Assembly (NCBI RefSeq): GCF_004959765.1
Contig: NZ_SJZD01000002.1
Coordinates: forward strand, 248,001-312,000
Reading direction: 5' to 3'
DNA length: 64,000 nucleotides
DNA from: Flavobacterium sp. H122
GTDB taxonomy: Bacteria > Bacteroidota > Bacteroidia > Flavobacteriales > Flavobacteriaceae
The notes beneath the pieces are model-generated. The model did not search any database, was not told the DNA's origin, and saw only the letters and a program-made list of their open reading frames with translations. Positions 43,506 to 52,859 of the stretch are shown in pieces (positions within the stretch are counted from its first letter, which is position 1; every line of letters begins with the position of its first letter). A program made the translations under genes and the position numbers.

Positions 43506-46500
43506 TATTCCTTAACTGTTACTGTTACACCATACTTTTCTTTCATCATTTTGATGAAATTATTTGTTACATCTTTACTTGTTCCGCCTTTTAAAAATGC
43601 TGAAGTAAATGCTTTTAAATCTTTACCAAAAGATGTTATTGAATGTGCACCAAAAGCCCCACTTGATTTTTCACCTGATGTAAATGCACCTTCTAATCCA
43701 CCCATATCATTATCAGATAATTTATCTCTGCTATGGTCCATCGAATAACTGTCAACACCATCTGGAGCAGTTAAGAAATCTGATTGATGTGGTGCCATAT
43801 TGAATACATAATCTATCACATTGTCAGCATCAGCAAATTGGCTTGAATTCTCCTTAATAAGTTTTAACAATTCTTCGGTATAACCAACCCCAAATGCAGC
43901 ACCTCTACTATGAGTATAAATTTGAATTTTCTCAATAATTTTTCCAGTTTTCGGGTCTCTAGCCAACTTTGATAAAATTGTTTGCCAATCACCTCTTGCT
44001 GCTAATCTACCACCCATTGCTCTATCACTTGGGAATGATGGATTTTCTTTCGAAGCCCATGATTTTCCATTATAATGATTCCAACCTCTATTGCCATCAA
44101 CATAATGCAATTCTCCGCCTGGATTAGCAATACCAGAATTTTTGATAGTATTTACAATTCCTTGAGTCCAATAGCTAACATCAGCTCGCTCTGAATCAGA
44201 CATTGTTTTACCATTAATCAAAATTGGCAATTCTCCATCTTTGTCAACATATATAAGCGGACAATTTAAAGCATACATATAAGGAGAAGACATTTCTAAT
44301 AACTCACCTTTAGGGTCCATGTTCATCCATCTGCCAATTGCTGGCTCATAATTTCTCATCCCAAAGTCATACATGTTAAGCCCTAACTCGTCTTGGAACT
44401 CTTTACCGTTGTACTTATACTTATAATTTGCCTGGTAATTATTTGTATTGTACCCTTCATGTTTCAGTCCAAAGGGATAGTAATTGCTTTCCTCTAAAAT
44501 TTCATTGTTGCTTTTATCTACAATACCATTTTTGTTGGTGTCGCTGTAGCTTACTCGTACATTGCCTAGGTGGTCCGTATAGTTAAATACATAACTGTAT
44601 ACACCTGCAGTGTTTTTTACATGGCCTTCAGCCTGCGGGAAGAATTCCAATGCATTTGCCTTATACTGGTACCCTCCCAGATACTCGCTTGTGGTTACAA
44701 CGGCGTTATTTGTCACTTTCTTTTGTACTTTTTGCCCTGTGGCATTATAAAGGTATTCAATTTTGTTGGTTCCAAAATCGATTTTAACAGGCAGGTTCAA
44801 ATGGTTGTAGCTTATGGCGGTGATGCCTTTGTTTTTGTCCAGGGTCATGTTACCGTTGGCATCGTAGGCAAAGTCATCATCGGTGTTCGATCCGTTTTTA
44901 AATCCTGCTGTATTGCCGGTACTGTCTCCTACTTTACGCAACTCGTTCTTGTTTGTGGTACCATAGGTATACGTTAAGTTGTCAATAGTTGTGTTAAAAG
45001 GTGATGAAGATATGTAATTTTTACGGTTCAATGTCAGGATGTTTCCGTTTTTATCATACGTCAGAGTCTCATTGTAGGAATTAGTCACTACAGTGTTATT
45101 AGGATCCTGAAATATGGCATTGGTCAATCGGTTCAGGTTGTCGTACTGGTAGCCGTATTTTCTGGTTTTGTTGTCTGCAGCGGTTCTCCAGAACGTCTCG
45201 GAGATGTTTCCGTTGAACAATTGGGTTACTGCGGTTTGATTTGCCGGTAATCCCGTGGTTACGTTGTCGTTGTAATTGATCTTGAAGGCAAACAAATCCT
45301 GCGGGTTGGTGCCTATGGTCAGATTATTGACGTCATTGATTTCTTTTAACCAACCACGGATGTTGTATTTGTAATCTACTTTTTGCAGTGACGAGGTTCC
45401 TGTGACATCAGTCCCTCCCACATTTTTGCCTAATAACTGCCCTAACTCGTCATAGGTGTTTTTAACCAAAAGCTGTTTGGCGCCTCCGTTGATCTGGTGG
45501 GTGTGGGTTACCAGTCGATCCTGCGCCGAGTAGGTAAACTCCTCAAGGGTTAAAAGTTCTATATCTCCACTCAAACGCTTGTGGCGTGTTTCGGTTGCCA
45601 GTACTTTGCCTATAAAATCCAGCTGGCTGTCCACCTGGGTATACCCACCTAAATGATTAATGGTTTTGGTACGGATAGGGCGTGCTTTGTAGTCGTAATA
45701 TGTGATGCTTTTCTCGGCTCTATACAGCGAAGTAGTTTCAGGGACACGTACCCATGAACCTGTAGGAAGTCCTTTTGGTTTTTGGGTATTGTTGTAGTAT
45801 ACGATTTGTCCCAATGCCGTTGAAGGTATTGTTTCGGCATGCGGAAAAACATAATCATCATAATAATTTACCGTTAGGACATGATACCCGCTTTCAGGCC
45901 ATGCATTTGTAGTATAATTAAACCCTACACCGTTTACTGTAGAGGCGGTTGTACTTTTGGTTTCGCTTATGATGATTTTCCCGTTTACGGAATTTTGCAG
46001 TACACCACGCTGGGTTGCGTTTACTGTAAGATTATACCACGCGGTAAGTACCGGTCGGTTAAATGCATCGTATTTGGTGATTAACCATCCGTTTGCTCCG
46101 GCGGTATCTGTAAAAGGCGACAGGGCAGGGCCTGTAGCCAGCACACGGTCCAGTTTGTCGTAAATTATGTATTCCCATTGTTTGCCGGGCAGTTTCTTTT
46201 CAGCCAGACGGTTGCGGTGGTCGTATTTGTACTGGTAGCACAATCCGTCCAATGTTTGCTGGTCGAAGGCACCATTGGCCAGTGGCGGAATGACATAGGT
46301 TAGATTTCCGTAGTTGTCATAGACATAATACGTATCGTGTGCAACGGCATTATTATAGGTTCTTTTCAATACCACACGGCCTTCTTTGTCTTTGAATTCC
46401 TCAGTGGTGTTATTGTTGCCGCTGGTCCAGTTTTCATCTTTGGTGATTGTTTTGTAGAGCTCGTTGGCAGGGTAATTCCCTGTAGAATTTATGCTGATGT

Positions 46501-47038
46501 CATAGACCCCGTTAGTACCATTCCAGGTAGTGGTTACTTTGAAGAGTTTAACGGCATCCGAATCGCTGTTGGCTTGGTAATCCAGGCGAATGGTGTGTTT
46601 TACAGGAGCGGACAATGCCCAGGCATTTCCGGGAGCGGCCTGTTCGAAAACACGGTTGAGCGGCGAGGCTTCGAATAGTTTTTCGCTGTAGGGATTAGAA
46701 GTGTTCTCGTATTCGGGTTTATTATAAAAAGTCAACACCTCTGTAGAAGCGGTTGTTTTAATTAACATGTCTGCCGTGGCAGCAACATAAGGCAAAAACT
46801 CCTTCGGCTGACGTCCATAGGCATTGTATTCAATATGGGTCACAATATCTTTTCCGGTATTGGACTGGGCATTGTCTATTTTTTGGATGGGTCTTCCCAG
46901 TCCGTCGAAATAGGTAACTACAGCAGACGGATTAGTGGCTCCGGGGCCTTTGTAAGTTGTGGTTTTGACAAAATTCTGATCCGTACTCTGTGCTAAAGCA
47001 AGTGCAGGGAAAAATAAAGCTATAATTAGTTTTTTCAT
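43505..47038 (-). CDS. RHS repeat polymorphic toxin with lipase-like C-terminus
   Basis: 1177 aa from the ATG at 47038; a longer frame to 47083 would run into the preceding gene. Signal peptide (MKKLIIALFFPALALAQ). Then the DUF6443 region, ~20 YD repeats and the RHS core (YDFGMRNYEPAIGRWMNMDPKGE). The C-terminal ~245 residues differ from the core and are the toxin: a nucleophile-elbow THSRG (Ser1044), a distal D (D-HSRD or D-N-D regions) and a late His (GAHSITSF), as in alpha/beta-hydrolase lipases. Exported or delivered by the partner proteins; targets perhaps membrane lipid. Stop overlaps the immunity gene. Confidence 0.85.
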   Translation of the reverse strand: MKKLIIALFFPALALAQSTDQNFVKTTTYKGPGATNPSAVVTYFDGLGRPIQKIDNAQSNTGKDIVTHIEYNAYGRQPKEFLPYVAATADMLIKTTASTEVLTFYNKPEYENTSNPYSEKLFEASPLNRVFEQAAPGNAWALSAPVKHTIRLDYQANSDSDAVKLFKVTTTWNGTNGVYDISINSTGNYPANELYKTITKDENWTSGNNNTTEEFKDKEGRVVLKRTYNNAVAHDTYYVYDNYGNLTYVIPPLANGAFDQQTLDGLCYQYKYDHRNRLAEKKLPGKQWEYIIYDKLDRVLATGPALSPFTDTAGANGWLITKYDAFNRPVLTAWYNLTVNATQRGVLQNSVNGKIIISETKSTTASTVNGVGFNYTTNAWPESGYHVLTVNYYDDYVFPHAETIPSTALGQIVYYNNTQKPKGLPTGSWVRVPETTSLYRAEKSITYYDYKARPIRTKTINHLGGYTQVDSQLDFIGKVLATETRHKRLSGDIELLTLEEFTYSAQDRLVTHTHQINGGAKQLLVKNTYDELGQLLGKNVGGTDVTGTSSLQKVDYKYNIRGWLKEINDVNNLTIGTNPQDLFAFKINYNDNVTTGLPANQTAVTQLFNGNISETFWRTAADNKTRKYGYQYDNLNRLTNAIFQDPNNTVVTNSYNETLTYDKNGNILTLNRKNYISSSPFNTTIDNLTYTYGTTNKNELRKVGDSTGNTAGFKNGSNTDDDFAYDANGNMTLDKNKGITAISYNHLNLPVKIDFGTNKIEYLYNATGQKVQKKVTNNAVVTTSEYLGGYQYKANALEFFPQAEGHVKNTAGVYSYVFNYTDHLGNVRVSYSDTNKNGIVDKSNNEILEESNYYPFGLKHEGYNTNNYQANYKYKYNGKEFQDELGLNMYDFGMRNYEPAIGRWMNMDPKGELLEMSSPYMYALNCPLIYVDKDGELPILINGKTMSDSERADVSYWTQGIVNTIKNSGIANPGGELHYVDGNRGWNHYNGKSWASKENPSFPSDRAMGGRLAARGDWQTILSKLARDPKTGKIIEKIQIYTHSRGAAFGVGYTEELLKLIKENSSQFADADNVIDYVFNMAPHQSDFLTAPDGVDSYSMDHSRDKLSDNDMGGLEGAFTSGEKSSGAFGAHSITSFGKDLKAFTSAFLKGGTSKDVTNNFIKMMKEKYGVTVTVKE

Positions 47039-47051
47039 CTTGCTTAGCAGT

Positions 47052-50000
47052 TTATTGCGGACGGTAATTGTATTGGTTTTCATTCAGGATATTGCCGTTA
47101 TGGTCTACGACTTGTTTTAATCGGTTGAATTCGTCGTATTGATACGTTACTTTTTCGCCTTTGGGATCGGTAATGGTGTTAACTCCTACAAGTGGTTTGT
47201 GTGTAAAGGTGGTTACCATGGCGTTAGGGAAATTACTACGCAGGGTATTTAGTGCCAGAAGCAGCGCATTTTCATCGGTGCCATTTGATAGCGTTTGCAG
47301 GTTGGCTTCGTATTGTTGTACGTCTGCATACTTTGCATTTTCTAACTTGGCAATGGGTTGGGTTTTATTGTAGCCCCAAAGAATGGTAACCGTTATACCG
47401 CTTTCTATAGTATATTGGGTTAGATTTCCTTTGTCATCGTAGCTGTTGTAGGTGATTTTTGTTTCCTTGTTTTGAGTTCCTTTTGCCGCTAGCACCGTTT
47501 TGGGTAGTGGTAAATTTGCTGTGGTTGCATCTTTCACAAATATTGTTTCCTGCTCTGAAAGTTTATCAGAATTTCTGAAAGTTTGGGTTACTAATGGAAC
47601 CGCTTTGATATGTGCGTCGTTCAAGATTTGATTGCCCAAATCTGAAGCATAAAAGTATTTCGACTCAACTGTTTCACCAATAGAAGTGGTTGAAGTCTTT
47701 CTTGATAATTGGTAATGGTTTTGGGTGTTGTAAAAATGCTCTGTAATAGTGTTTATTCCATAGTCACTTAAATAATCCGTTTCGGTCACTGACTTAATAG
47801 GAGCAAAACCACCAGTTAAGTAATACGTTTTGTAGTAAAGATATTCTGAACAAGAATAACCAAATTGAGTCCAACAATTAGGTATATTTTGGTTAGGTGG
47901 GGACATATAAATGAACAAAGGCAACCTGAAAGAATCTTTGTCTTTTAGATAAATCTTGTGACTCTCAGCGGTATTTTCACTAATACCTTTATAGACAGGT
48001 TCTGGCTTTAGTGTAAAAACAGTTGGATCTTCATGTATAAAATTAAACATGGAATCCTGATTGTAATACTCATATTCTACTGATTTTTGTAAAACATAAT
48101 CAAAGTTGTTGAACTTGTAATAGTTTGTAATGAAAGGTTTGCCTCTTAGCCATTCATTGTCTGTAGGAGGATGGACAGGAAATTGCCAATATTTACCTGT
48201 ATCCTGCGTGTTTGTAAAATAATATTGTATTTTTCCGTTATTTTCATTTGTATCACCAAAAAACTCCTCTATAATAAGATATCCTGTAGCATTTGATTGA
48301 TAGGTGCTTAAGGGACTGCCTGGTAAACCACCATAAGTTGACAAGATGGGAATTTGATTGTTGATTTTGAAAAGGATAGGTGCGAAATTTGGCATGCCAT
48401 ATAGACTTCCAGCGGAAAGATATTTATATTCTTTTGTTTTAATTAAAGAGTCGTCAAAATTGTATTGTTTGATTGATTTGATTCTTTTTCCTCCTGAATA
48501 TAATACGTAAGATTCACCGGATATTTTTTCTTTCCAAGATAAGCCTAAAATAAATCCATTTTCCATATCAAACGGATCGTGTTGAAGTGGATTAGCTACT
48601 TTAACAAATAATTGATATTGACCAGGTTCAAGAGAAATATTATAGTTTCCGCAGTTTACTTTGAAAAAATTACCGGTTTTAAGATTTTTTACTCCTGCCT
48701 GATAAGGACAAGACATTTCTAGTCCAGTAATACAACCTTCACTAAATATATCAAAATGTACCGAGACTGTTTTCGCTGAATTATTATTGTCATTAATTAT
48801 TTCAAAATTTTTTATGTATTGAGAACCATTAAAGCAAGTTTCGTACTCAAAAGGTGATAATATTGCTGAAACATTTTTTTCAGGAGTGGTTTCGTAAGTG
48901 ACTATATCCTCAAACCGTTTGTCATAACCAGCTTGGTTGTCTTCATACTCAAAGATTGTATATCCCTTGGTAGGGAAAGTGATCTTTTTGAGTAGTCCTG
49001 CTGTAGAAGAAGTAGAGTTGACTCTTCTGTCTACAGTGTTAGTCCCGTTTGTGAAAAAAGTTAGATAATGGCCGTTATTTGCACTATTATAGTAGCCCCA
49101 ACCATCTTGTGATGTAGAAAACCTATTGGGTAGGATAGCACTGTTGTATTCTAATTTGTATGAAACATAAGTAGGGTTAGTAATTGATGAAGAAAATTCT
49201 TTTACCTCATTTAAAAATAGTCTTTTTGCTGAAGTAGGATCTAGTGTAAGTAAAGAAGGTAGTATATTCCCATCACTACTGGCTGTTGAATAGTAGTGTT
49301 CTAATTTAAATCTTTTTATTAGTTCATTTTTAAAGTTGTACAACTGGACTTCATTAAGTTTTTGACTGCCGTCTAAATCGGCTCTTGGATTGGTATCTCT
49401 TACAAAAAGGATTTTTCCTTCATTATATCGTATTTCAGCCAATTGGTATTGATAACTTCTTATTTTGGTAAAATATGATGTGTACACAGGAGGGATATAA
49501 TTTCCACCAGATCCTTCTGATTGTTTATGTTCGTCATACGATTTTCGGATAAAATTGGATATTTCAAGCTCATAAAAAAATTCGATTTTATTTCCCTTAG
49601 GGGTTTCAATTTCCATTAATTGCCAAGCGTTGGGTGAGCTTTGTCCGCCTAAATTGGTTTGTACAAAACTATTAAGGTTGTTAAAACTGTAGGCCACTAA
49701 TGATTGATCGTAGTTTAAAGCTTTACGTGATCCATCTTTTGATTTTCCGTAATAAAATTTATTACCAAACTCGTCAGTGATTATAAAGCTTGAAGTGTCT
49801 TGTATAGATGGGGGATTATTGTTTAGTGTATAATCAATTTTTATGTCTTTAAAATCCTGTATCAGTGGTTTACCATCCATATAATCAAAAATGAATTTTC
49901 CACTTTGTGTAGGAGTGGAAAAATAAAATTGATCTGGAATAAAATCGATGTTTATATTTTCATATGAACCTTGTGTTATTCTCTCTGCGATTTGTCTTCT

Positions 50001-50366
50001 AACAGTTTCACTGCTTTGAAATAACTTAAAATCGGTCATGGGTACCAGTTCATCTACTTTATCTCGTATTTGTCTGGTAATGATTCCTCCATAATTTAAT
50101 GACCAACCAATACCAACCCTAGAAGCTATTTCATCAACCTGTATACCCTTAGAATGATAACTTAATTGAATAGGAATTTCGATATTATCAGTCTTAATGG
50201 TGGTTAGCGGTATATTGATGTTGGCTAATCCATAAAAATGGTTAACCGGAGTTTCAATTGCCTTTGTCATTTGTGTCGCTTCAGGAGAAGGAGGGAAAAT
50301 TTTAGGAACTTCTTGGGCAAATGTAGTAAAGCATATCCCTAAAAAGATTATGATGTTTTTTCTCAT
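47052..50366 (-). CDS. RHS-partner protein with YD repeat
   Basis: 1104 aa. Signal peptide (MRKNIIIFLGICFTTFAQ). The N-terminal region (LSYHSKGIQVDEIASRVGIGWSL) resembles the SpvB/RHS-associated beta-propeller start of Bacteroidota RHS proteins. The last ~60 residues are a YD unit (GEKVTYQYDEFNRLKQVVDHNGNI), so this and the next gene look like one split RHS shell. It lies 2 bases after the T9SS gene's stop and 13 bases before the toxin gene, so all are co-translated. Confidence 0.82.
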   Translation of the reverse strand: MRKNIIIFLGICFTTFAQEVPKIFPPSPEATQMTKAIETPVNHFYGLANINIPLTTIKTDNIEIPIQLSYHSKGIQVDEIASRVGIGWSLNYGGIITRQIRDKVDELVPMTDFKLFQSSETVRRQIAERITQGSYENINIDFIPDQFYFSTPTQSGKFIFDYMDGKPLIQDFKDIKIDYTLNNNPPSIQDTSSFIITDEFGNKFYYGKSKDGSRKALNYDQSLVAYSFNNLNSFVQTNLGGQSSPNAWQLMEIETPKGNKIEFFYELEISNFIRKSYDEHKQSEGSGGNYIPPVYTSYFTKIRSYQYQLAEIRYNEGKILFVRDTNPRADLDGSQKLNEVQLYNFKNELIKRFKLEHYYSTASSDGNILPSLLTLDPTSAKRLFLNEVKEFSSSITNPTYVSYKLEYNSAILPNRFSTSQDGWGYYNSANNGHYLTFFTNGTNTVDRRVNSTSSTAGLLKKITFPTKGYTIFEYEDNQAGYDKRFEDIVTYETTPEKNVSAILSPFEYETCFNGSQYIKNFEIINDNNNSAKTVSVHFDIFSEGCITGLEMSCPYQAGVKNLKTGNFFKVNCGNYNISLEPGQYQLFVKVANPLQHDPFDMENGFILGLSWKEKISGESYVLYSGGKRIKSIKQYNFDDSLIKTKEYKYLSAGSLYGMPNFAPILFKINNQIPILSTYGGLPGSPLSTYQSNATGYLIIEEFFGDTNENNGKIQYYFTNTQDTGKYWQFPVHPPTDNEWLRGKPFITNYYKFNNFDYVLQKSVEYEYYNQDSMFNFIHEDPTVFTLKPEPVYKGISENTAESHKIYLKDKDSFRLPLFIYMSPPNQNIPNCWTQFGYSCSEYLYYKTYYLTGGFAPIKSVTETDYLSDYGINTITEHFYNTQNHYQLSRKTSTTSIGETVESKYFYASDLGNQILNDAHIKAVPLVTQTFRNSDKLSEQETIFVKDATTANLPLPKTVLAAKGTQNKETKITYNSYDDKGNLTQYTIESGITVTILWGYNKTQPIAKLENAKYADVQQYEANLQTLSNGTDENALLLALNTLRSNFPNAMVTTFTHKPLVGVNTITDPKGEKVTYQYDEFNRLKQVVDHNGNILNENQYNYRPQ

Positions 50367-50368
50367 CT

Positions 50369-52006
50369 CTATTTCTTTATAATTTTAATCGATTCTTCTT
50401 TGTTGTTGGTTTTGATATTGACGATGTATACACCTTGTGGGATGTTGCCCAAAGCCACGGGAATGGTGTGTTCTCCGTTGATTTTTTCAGCCCTGATGAC
50501 TCTTCCCGCTAAATCGTAAAGGGTGATGGTTCCTTCTTTGTACTCAAAATTTATAATGACATTGGTGTAGCTGCTGGCTGGGTTAGGGTAGGCTTCAAAT
50601 TCCAGTTTTTCTTTTTCCGGTTTCTGGATGTCTTTGAGCTTGACTACCCAGAAATCATGTTCTCCCTGTGCGCTCGATTTGTCTCTGGAAGCACCCCCGT
50701 TTGAGGTGCCCACAAGCACATAGCCACCGTCTCTGGTTTCGAAAAGTTTGCGCAGGACTTCGTTGCCTTTACTGCCTACTGTTTTGCTCCATAATTTTTC
50801 TCCCTTGGAATTTATTTTTATTCCTATGTAATCGTTTATGCCTTCTTTGTCGGTCGCTGAGGCTCTCGAAGCGACCCTTGAAGCACCCGAAGTCTCGCTT
50901 TGTGCATAGCCGCCTATCATAAAGGTTCCGTCAGGATTTTCAATGATTGAGGTTAGGATATCCAGTTTGCCGTAATCGTAGGTTTCCTGCCATTCAATAG
51001 TTCCGGCTTCATCGAGTTTTAGCACCCAAAAATCAGTTCCTTTACCATTGGCTTTGTTTTTGCTGTTGTCTGCACCGGAATTGCTGTTGCCTCCTGCCAG
51101 ATAACCGCCGTCTTTGGTTGGGATTAAAGCAAATAAGTTGTCGTCCTGACTGCCACCTATGGTTTTTTCCCAGTCAATGTCTCCGTTGTGGTTGAGTTTT
51201 AGCACCCAGAAGTCGCCTTCGCCAAAGTTGTCTTTTGATTTATCTTCTGATTTCGGGGAATTGGAATAACTGCCCACAATGTAGCCGCCGTCTTTGGTTT
51301 GCGTAATGGCTTTGAGCTCATCGGCATACTGTCCGCCGTAGGTTTTTTGCCAAACCACCTCACCATTAGCATTTAACTTGATAATCCATAAATCCAAGTT
51401 GCCTTTTGAAGGGTCTTTTTTACCAAATTTATCTTCTTTTCCTCCTTCATTCAAAGGGGATTTGTCTGAACTTGAGGTACCACCAATAATGTAACCGCCA
51501 TCGGCTGTTTTGTTGATGCTGTGCAGTTTCTCCTGTCCGTTGCTGCCAATGGTACGCTGCCATAGTTCATTGCCCTTTGGATCCAATTTGATAATCCAAA
51601 AATCAAAGTTGCCCTTGGTATCTTCTTTTTTGTCTGCACTTTTATTGGAATCAGAAATTCCACCTAAAATATATCCGCCTTCATTAGTGATTTGTATGCT
51701 TTGCAGATAGTCAAAGCCCTCTCCACCGTAAGATTTCTGCCATTCCATGCCTCCTTTTTCATTCATTTTCCAAAGCCAGTAGTCGTAGTTGCCTCGGCCG
51801 TCTTCGGCTTTGGTACCGTCTTTGCCCGAAATAGAACTTCCGGCCAGGATAAAACCATAATCAGGTGTGGCAACAGCATCGAATAAATATTCCGATTGTT
51901 TGCCGCCTAAGGTTTTTTCCCATAAAATATCCTGTGAATAGGTACTAATAGTGCTTAGCGAAGTGAATAGAAGCCATAGGAGGTTTCTTTTTGAAAATTC
52001 CAGCAT
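50369..52006 (-). CDS. T9SS-sorted repeat protein heading the RHS operon
   Basis: 545 aa. Signal peptide (ending STYSQ). About seven repeats of ~55 residues with the pattern DGGYILGGxSxS...DFWIIKLDPKGNELWQRTIG, a beta-propeller type. The C-terminal ~75 residues are a T9SS CTD (EAYPNPASSYTNV, TLYDLAGRVI, IPQGVYIVNI). A stretch (residues ~375-392, GASRVASRASATD) is encoded by a REP-like palindrome (50852-50876) and breaks the repeat rhythm. First gene of the unit, with its own promoter. Likely surface-anchored, possibly a receptor or anchor for the RHS proteins. Confidence 0.85.
   Translation of the reverse strand: MLEFSKRNLLWLLFTSLSTISTYSQDILWEKTLGGKQSEYLFDAVATPDYGFILAGSSISGKDGTKAEDGRGNYDYWLWKMNEKGGMEWQKSYGGEGFDYLQSIQITNEGGYILGGISDSNKSADKKEDTKGNFDFWIIKLDPKGNELWQRTIGSNGQEKLHSINKTADGGYIIGGTSSSDKSPLNEGGKEDKFGKKDPSKGNLDLWIIKLNANGEVVWQKTYGGQYADELKAITQTKDGGYIVGSYSNSPKSEDKSKDNFGEGDFWVLKLNHNGDIDWEKTIGGSQDDNLFALIPTKDGGYLAGGNSNSGADNSKNKANGKGTDFWVLKLDEAGTIEWQETYDYGKLDILTSIIENPDGTFMIGGYAQSETSGASRVASRASATDKEGINDYIGIKINSKGEKLWSKTVGSKGNEVLRKLFETRDGGYVLVGTSNGGASRDKSSAQGEHDFWVVKLKDIQKPEKEKLEFEAYPNPASSYTNVIINFEYKEGTITLYDLAGRVIRAEKINGEHTIPVALGNIPQGVYIVNIKTNNKEESIKIIKK
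50852..50876. repeat. REP-like palindrome inside a coding sequence
   Basis: GGTCGCT (50852-50858) and AGCGACC (50870-50876) enclose CTGAGGCTCTCGAAG, close to the intergenic cores at 17938 and 18018. In frame; it supplies residues around GASRVASRASATD. Confidence 0.75.
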
Positions 52007-52041
52007 GTGGTGTGTTTGTTTTATTTGTAAAAAATTTATTG

Positions 52042-52073
52042 CAAAAGTAGTGTTAAAAACAAACGCCAGTCAA
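52042..52073 (-). promoter_or_regulatory. Promoter of the RHS operon
   Basis: On the minus strand TTG (52071-52073), 21-nt spacer, TACTTTTG (52042-52049), 36 bases before the ATG at 52006. The rest of the 412-base gap to 52418 shows a small hairpin, AGCACA/TGTGCT (52138-52154), AT-rich sequence with repeated GCACA words, and the terminator at 52385-52413; I see no other gene. Confidence 0.65.
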
Positions 52074-52384
52074 TCACCGAATTTGGTGATATTTTACTGT
52101 TTTTTCACTGTACTTAAAAAAGTATTTTCTTAAAATAAGCACAAATACTGTGCTCAAATTTTATTTTTTATAAAAAAGGCACAGGAATTGAGCTTAATAA
52201 TTTTGAATTATAAATAAAGCACAAGGGATAAAGAGAGCTGGCTTTAAACATCAAGGTAGGATTAATGAAAGAGTTGTGAAAAAAACAATTTGTATAAATT
52301 TGAATAATTACAGTAAGAAAAAGGAAAGTTTTAAAAATCCTTAAAAATGAACCAGAGAAAAAAGTATTCCGTATAACAAACAAA

Positions 52385-52413
52385 AAACCTCAAAGTTTTA
52401 AGCTGTGAGGTTT
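52385..52413 (-). terminator. Terminator of the MORN lipoprotein gene
   Basis: AAACCTCA (52385-52392), 13-nt loop, TGAGGTTT (52406-52413), then A-rich, giving U6 on the minus strand. Confidence 0.7.
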
Positions 52414-52418
52414 ATTTT

Positions 52419-52859
52419 TTAATTTGCTGATGTACTATCAGTTTTCATGGCGACTCCATACATATAATGCACTGTTTTTGTCTGCTTTCCGGTTTTGTCA
52501 AAAAAAATCCAGGGACCGTCGTAAAACCAATGTGATTCTTTTTCAGAAATTTGAGTCTTGGTTTTTCCTTTCTTTTCAACTTTACCGTTTTCGTAATAAT
52601 GTGTTACGATAGCTGTGGAATCTTTTTTATATTTTTCTTTACGGGTTAATTTGCCGTCTATATAGTATTTCCAGGTTCTTACCGGAACGTCCATTTTATA
52701 TACTTCCCTGTTTTTATAAATAAGTTTATTGTTCACACTGTCTAAAGTAACTATAGTTGTCCAAATTCCGTGTCTTTTCCCGTCAATTGTCCGGTTTGTT
52801 TTACAGCTCAAAAGAATTAAAAAAAAGACTAATAACAGGAGTTTATTTTTTACAGACAT
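52419..52859 (-). CDS. MORN-like lipoprotein (YwqK type)
   Basis: 146 aa from the ATG at 52859. Lipobox LILLSC (Cys19). Mature part has repeats like YYIDGKLTRKEKYKKDST and YYENGKVEKKGKTKTQ, the MORN/YwqK pattern also found at 11.3 kb and in the giant protein at 32 kb. The start overlaps the end of the methyltransferase gene by 17 bases. Function unknown. Confidence 0.72.
   Translation of the reverse strand: MSVKNKLLLLVFFLILLSCKTNRTIDGKRHGIWTTIVTLDSVNNKLIYKNREVYKMDVPVRTWKYYIDGKLTRKEKYKKDSTAIVTHYYENGKVEKKGKTKTQISEKESHWFYDGPWIFFDKTGKQTKTVHYMYGVAMKTDSTSAN

Noticed and set aside
44570..46678. Plus-strand frames opposite the RHS genes
   Set aside because: Repetitive shadows of YD repeats.
47039..47083. 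Start of the RHS toxin gene at 47083
   Set aside because: Overlaps the preceding gene by 32 bases and delays the signal peptide; 47038 is better.
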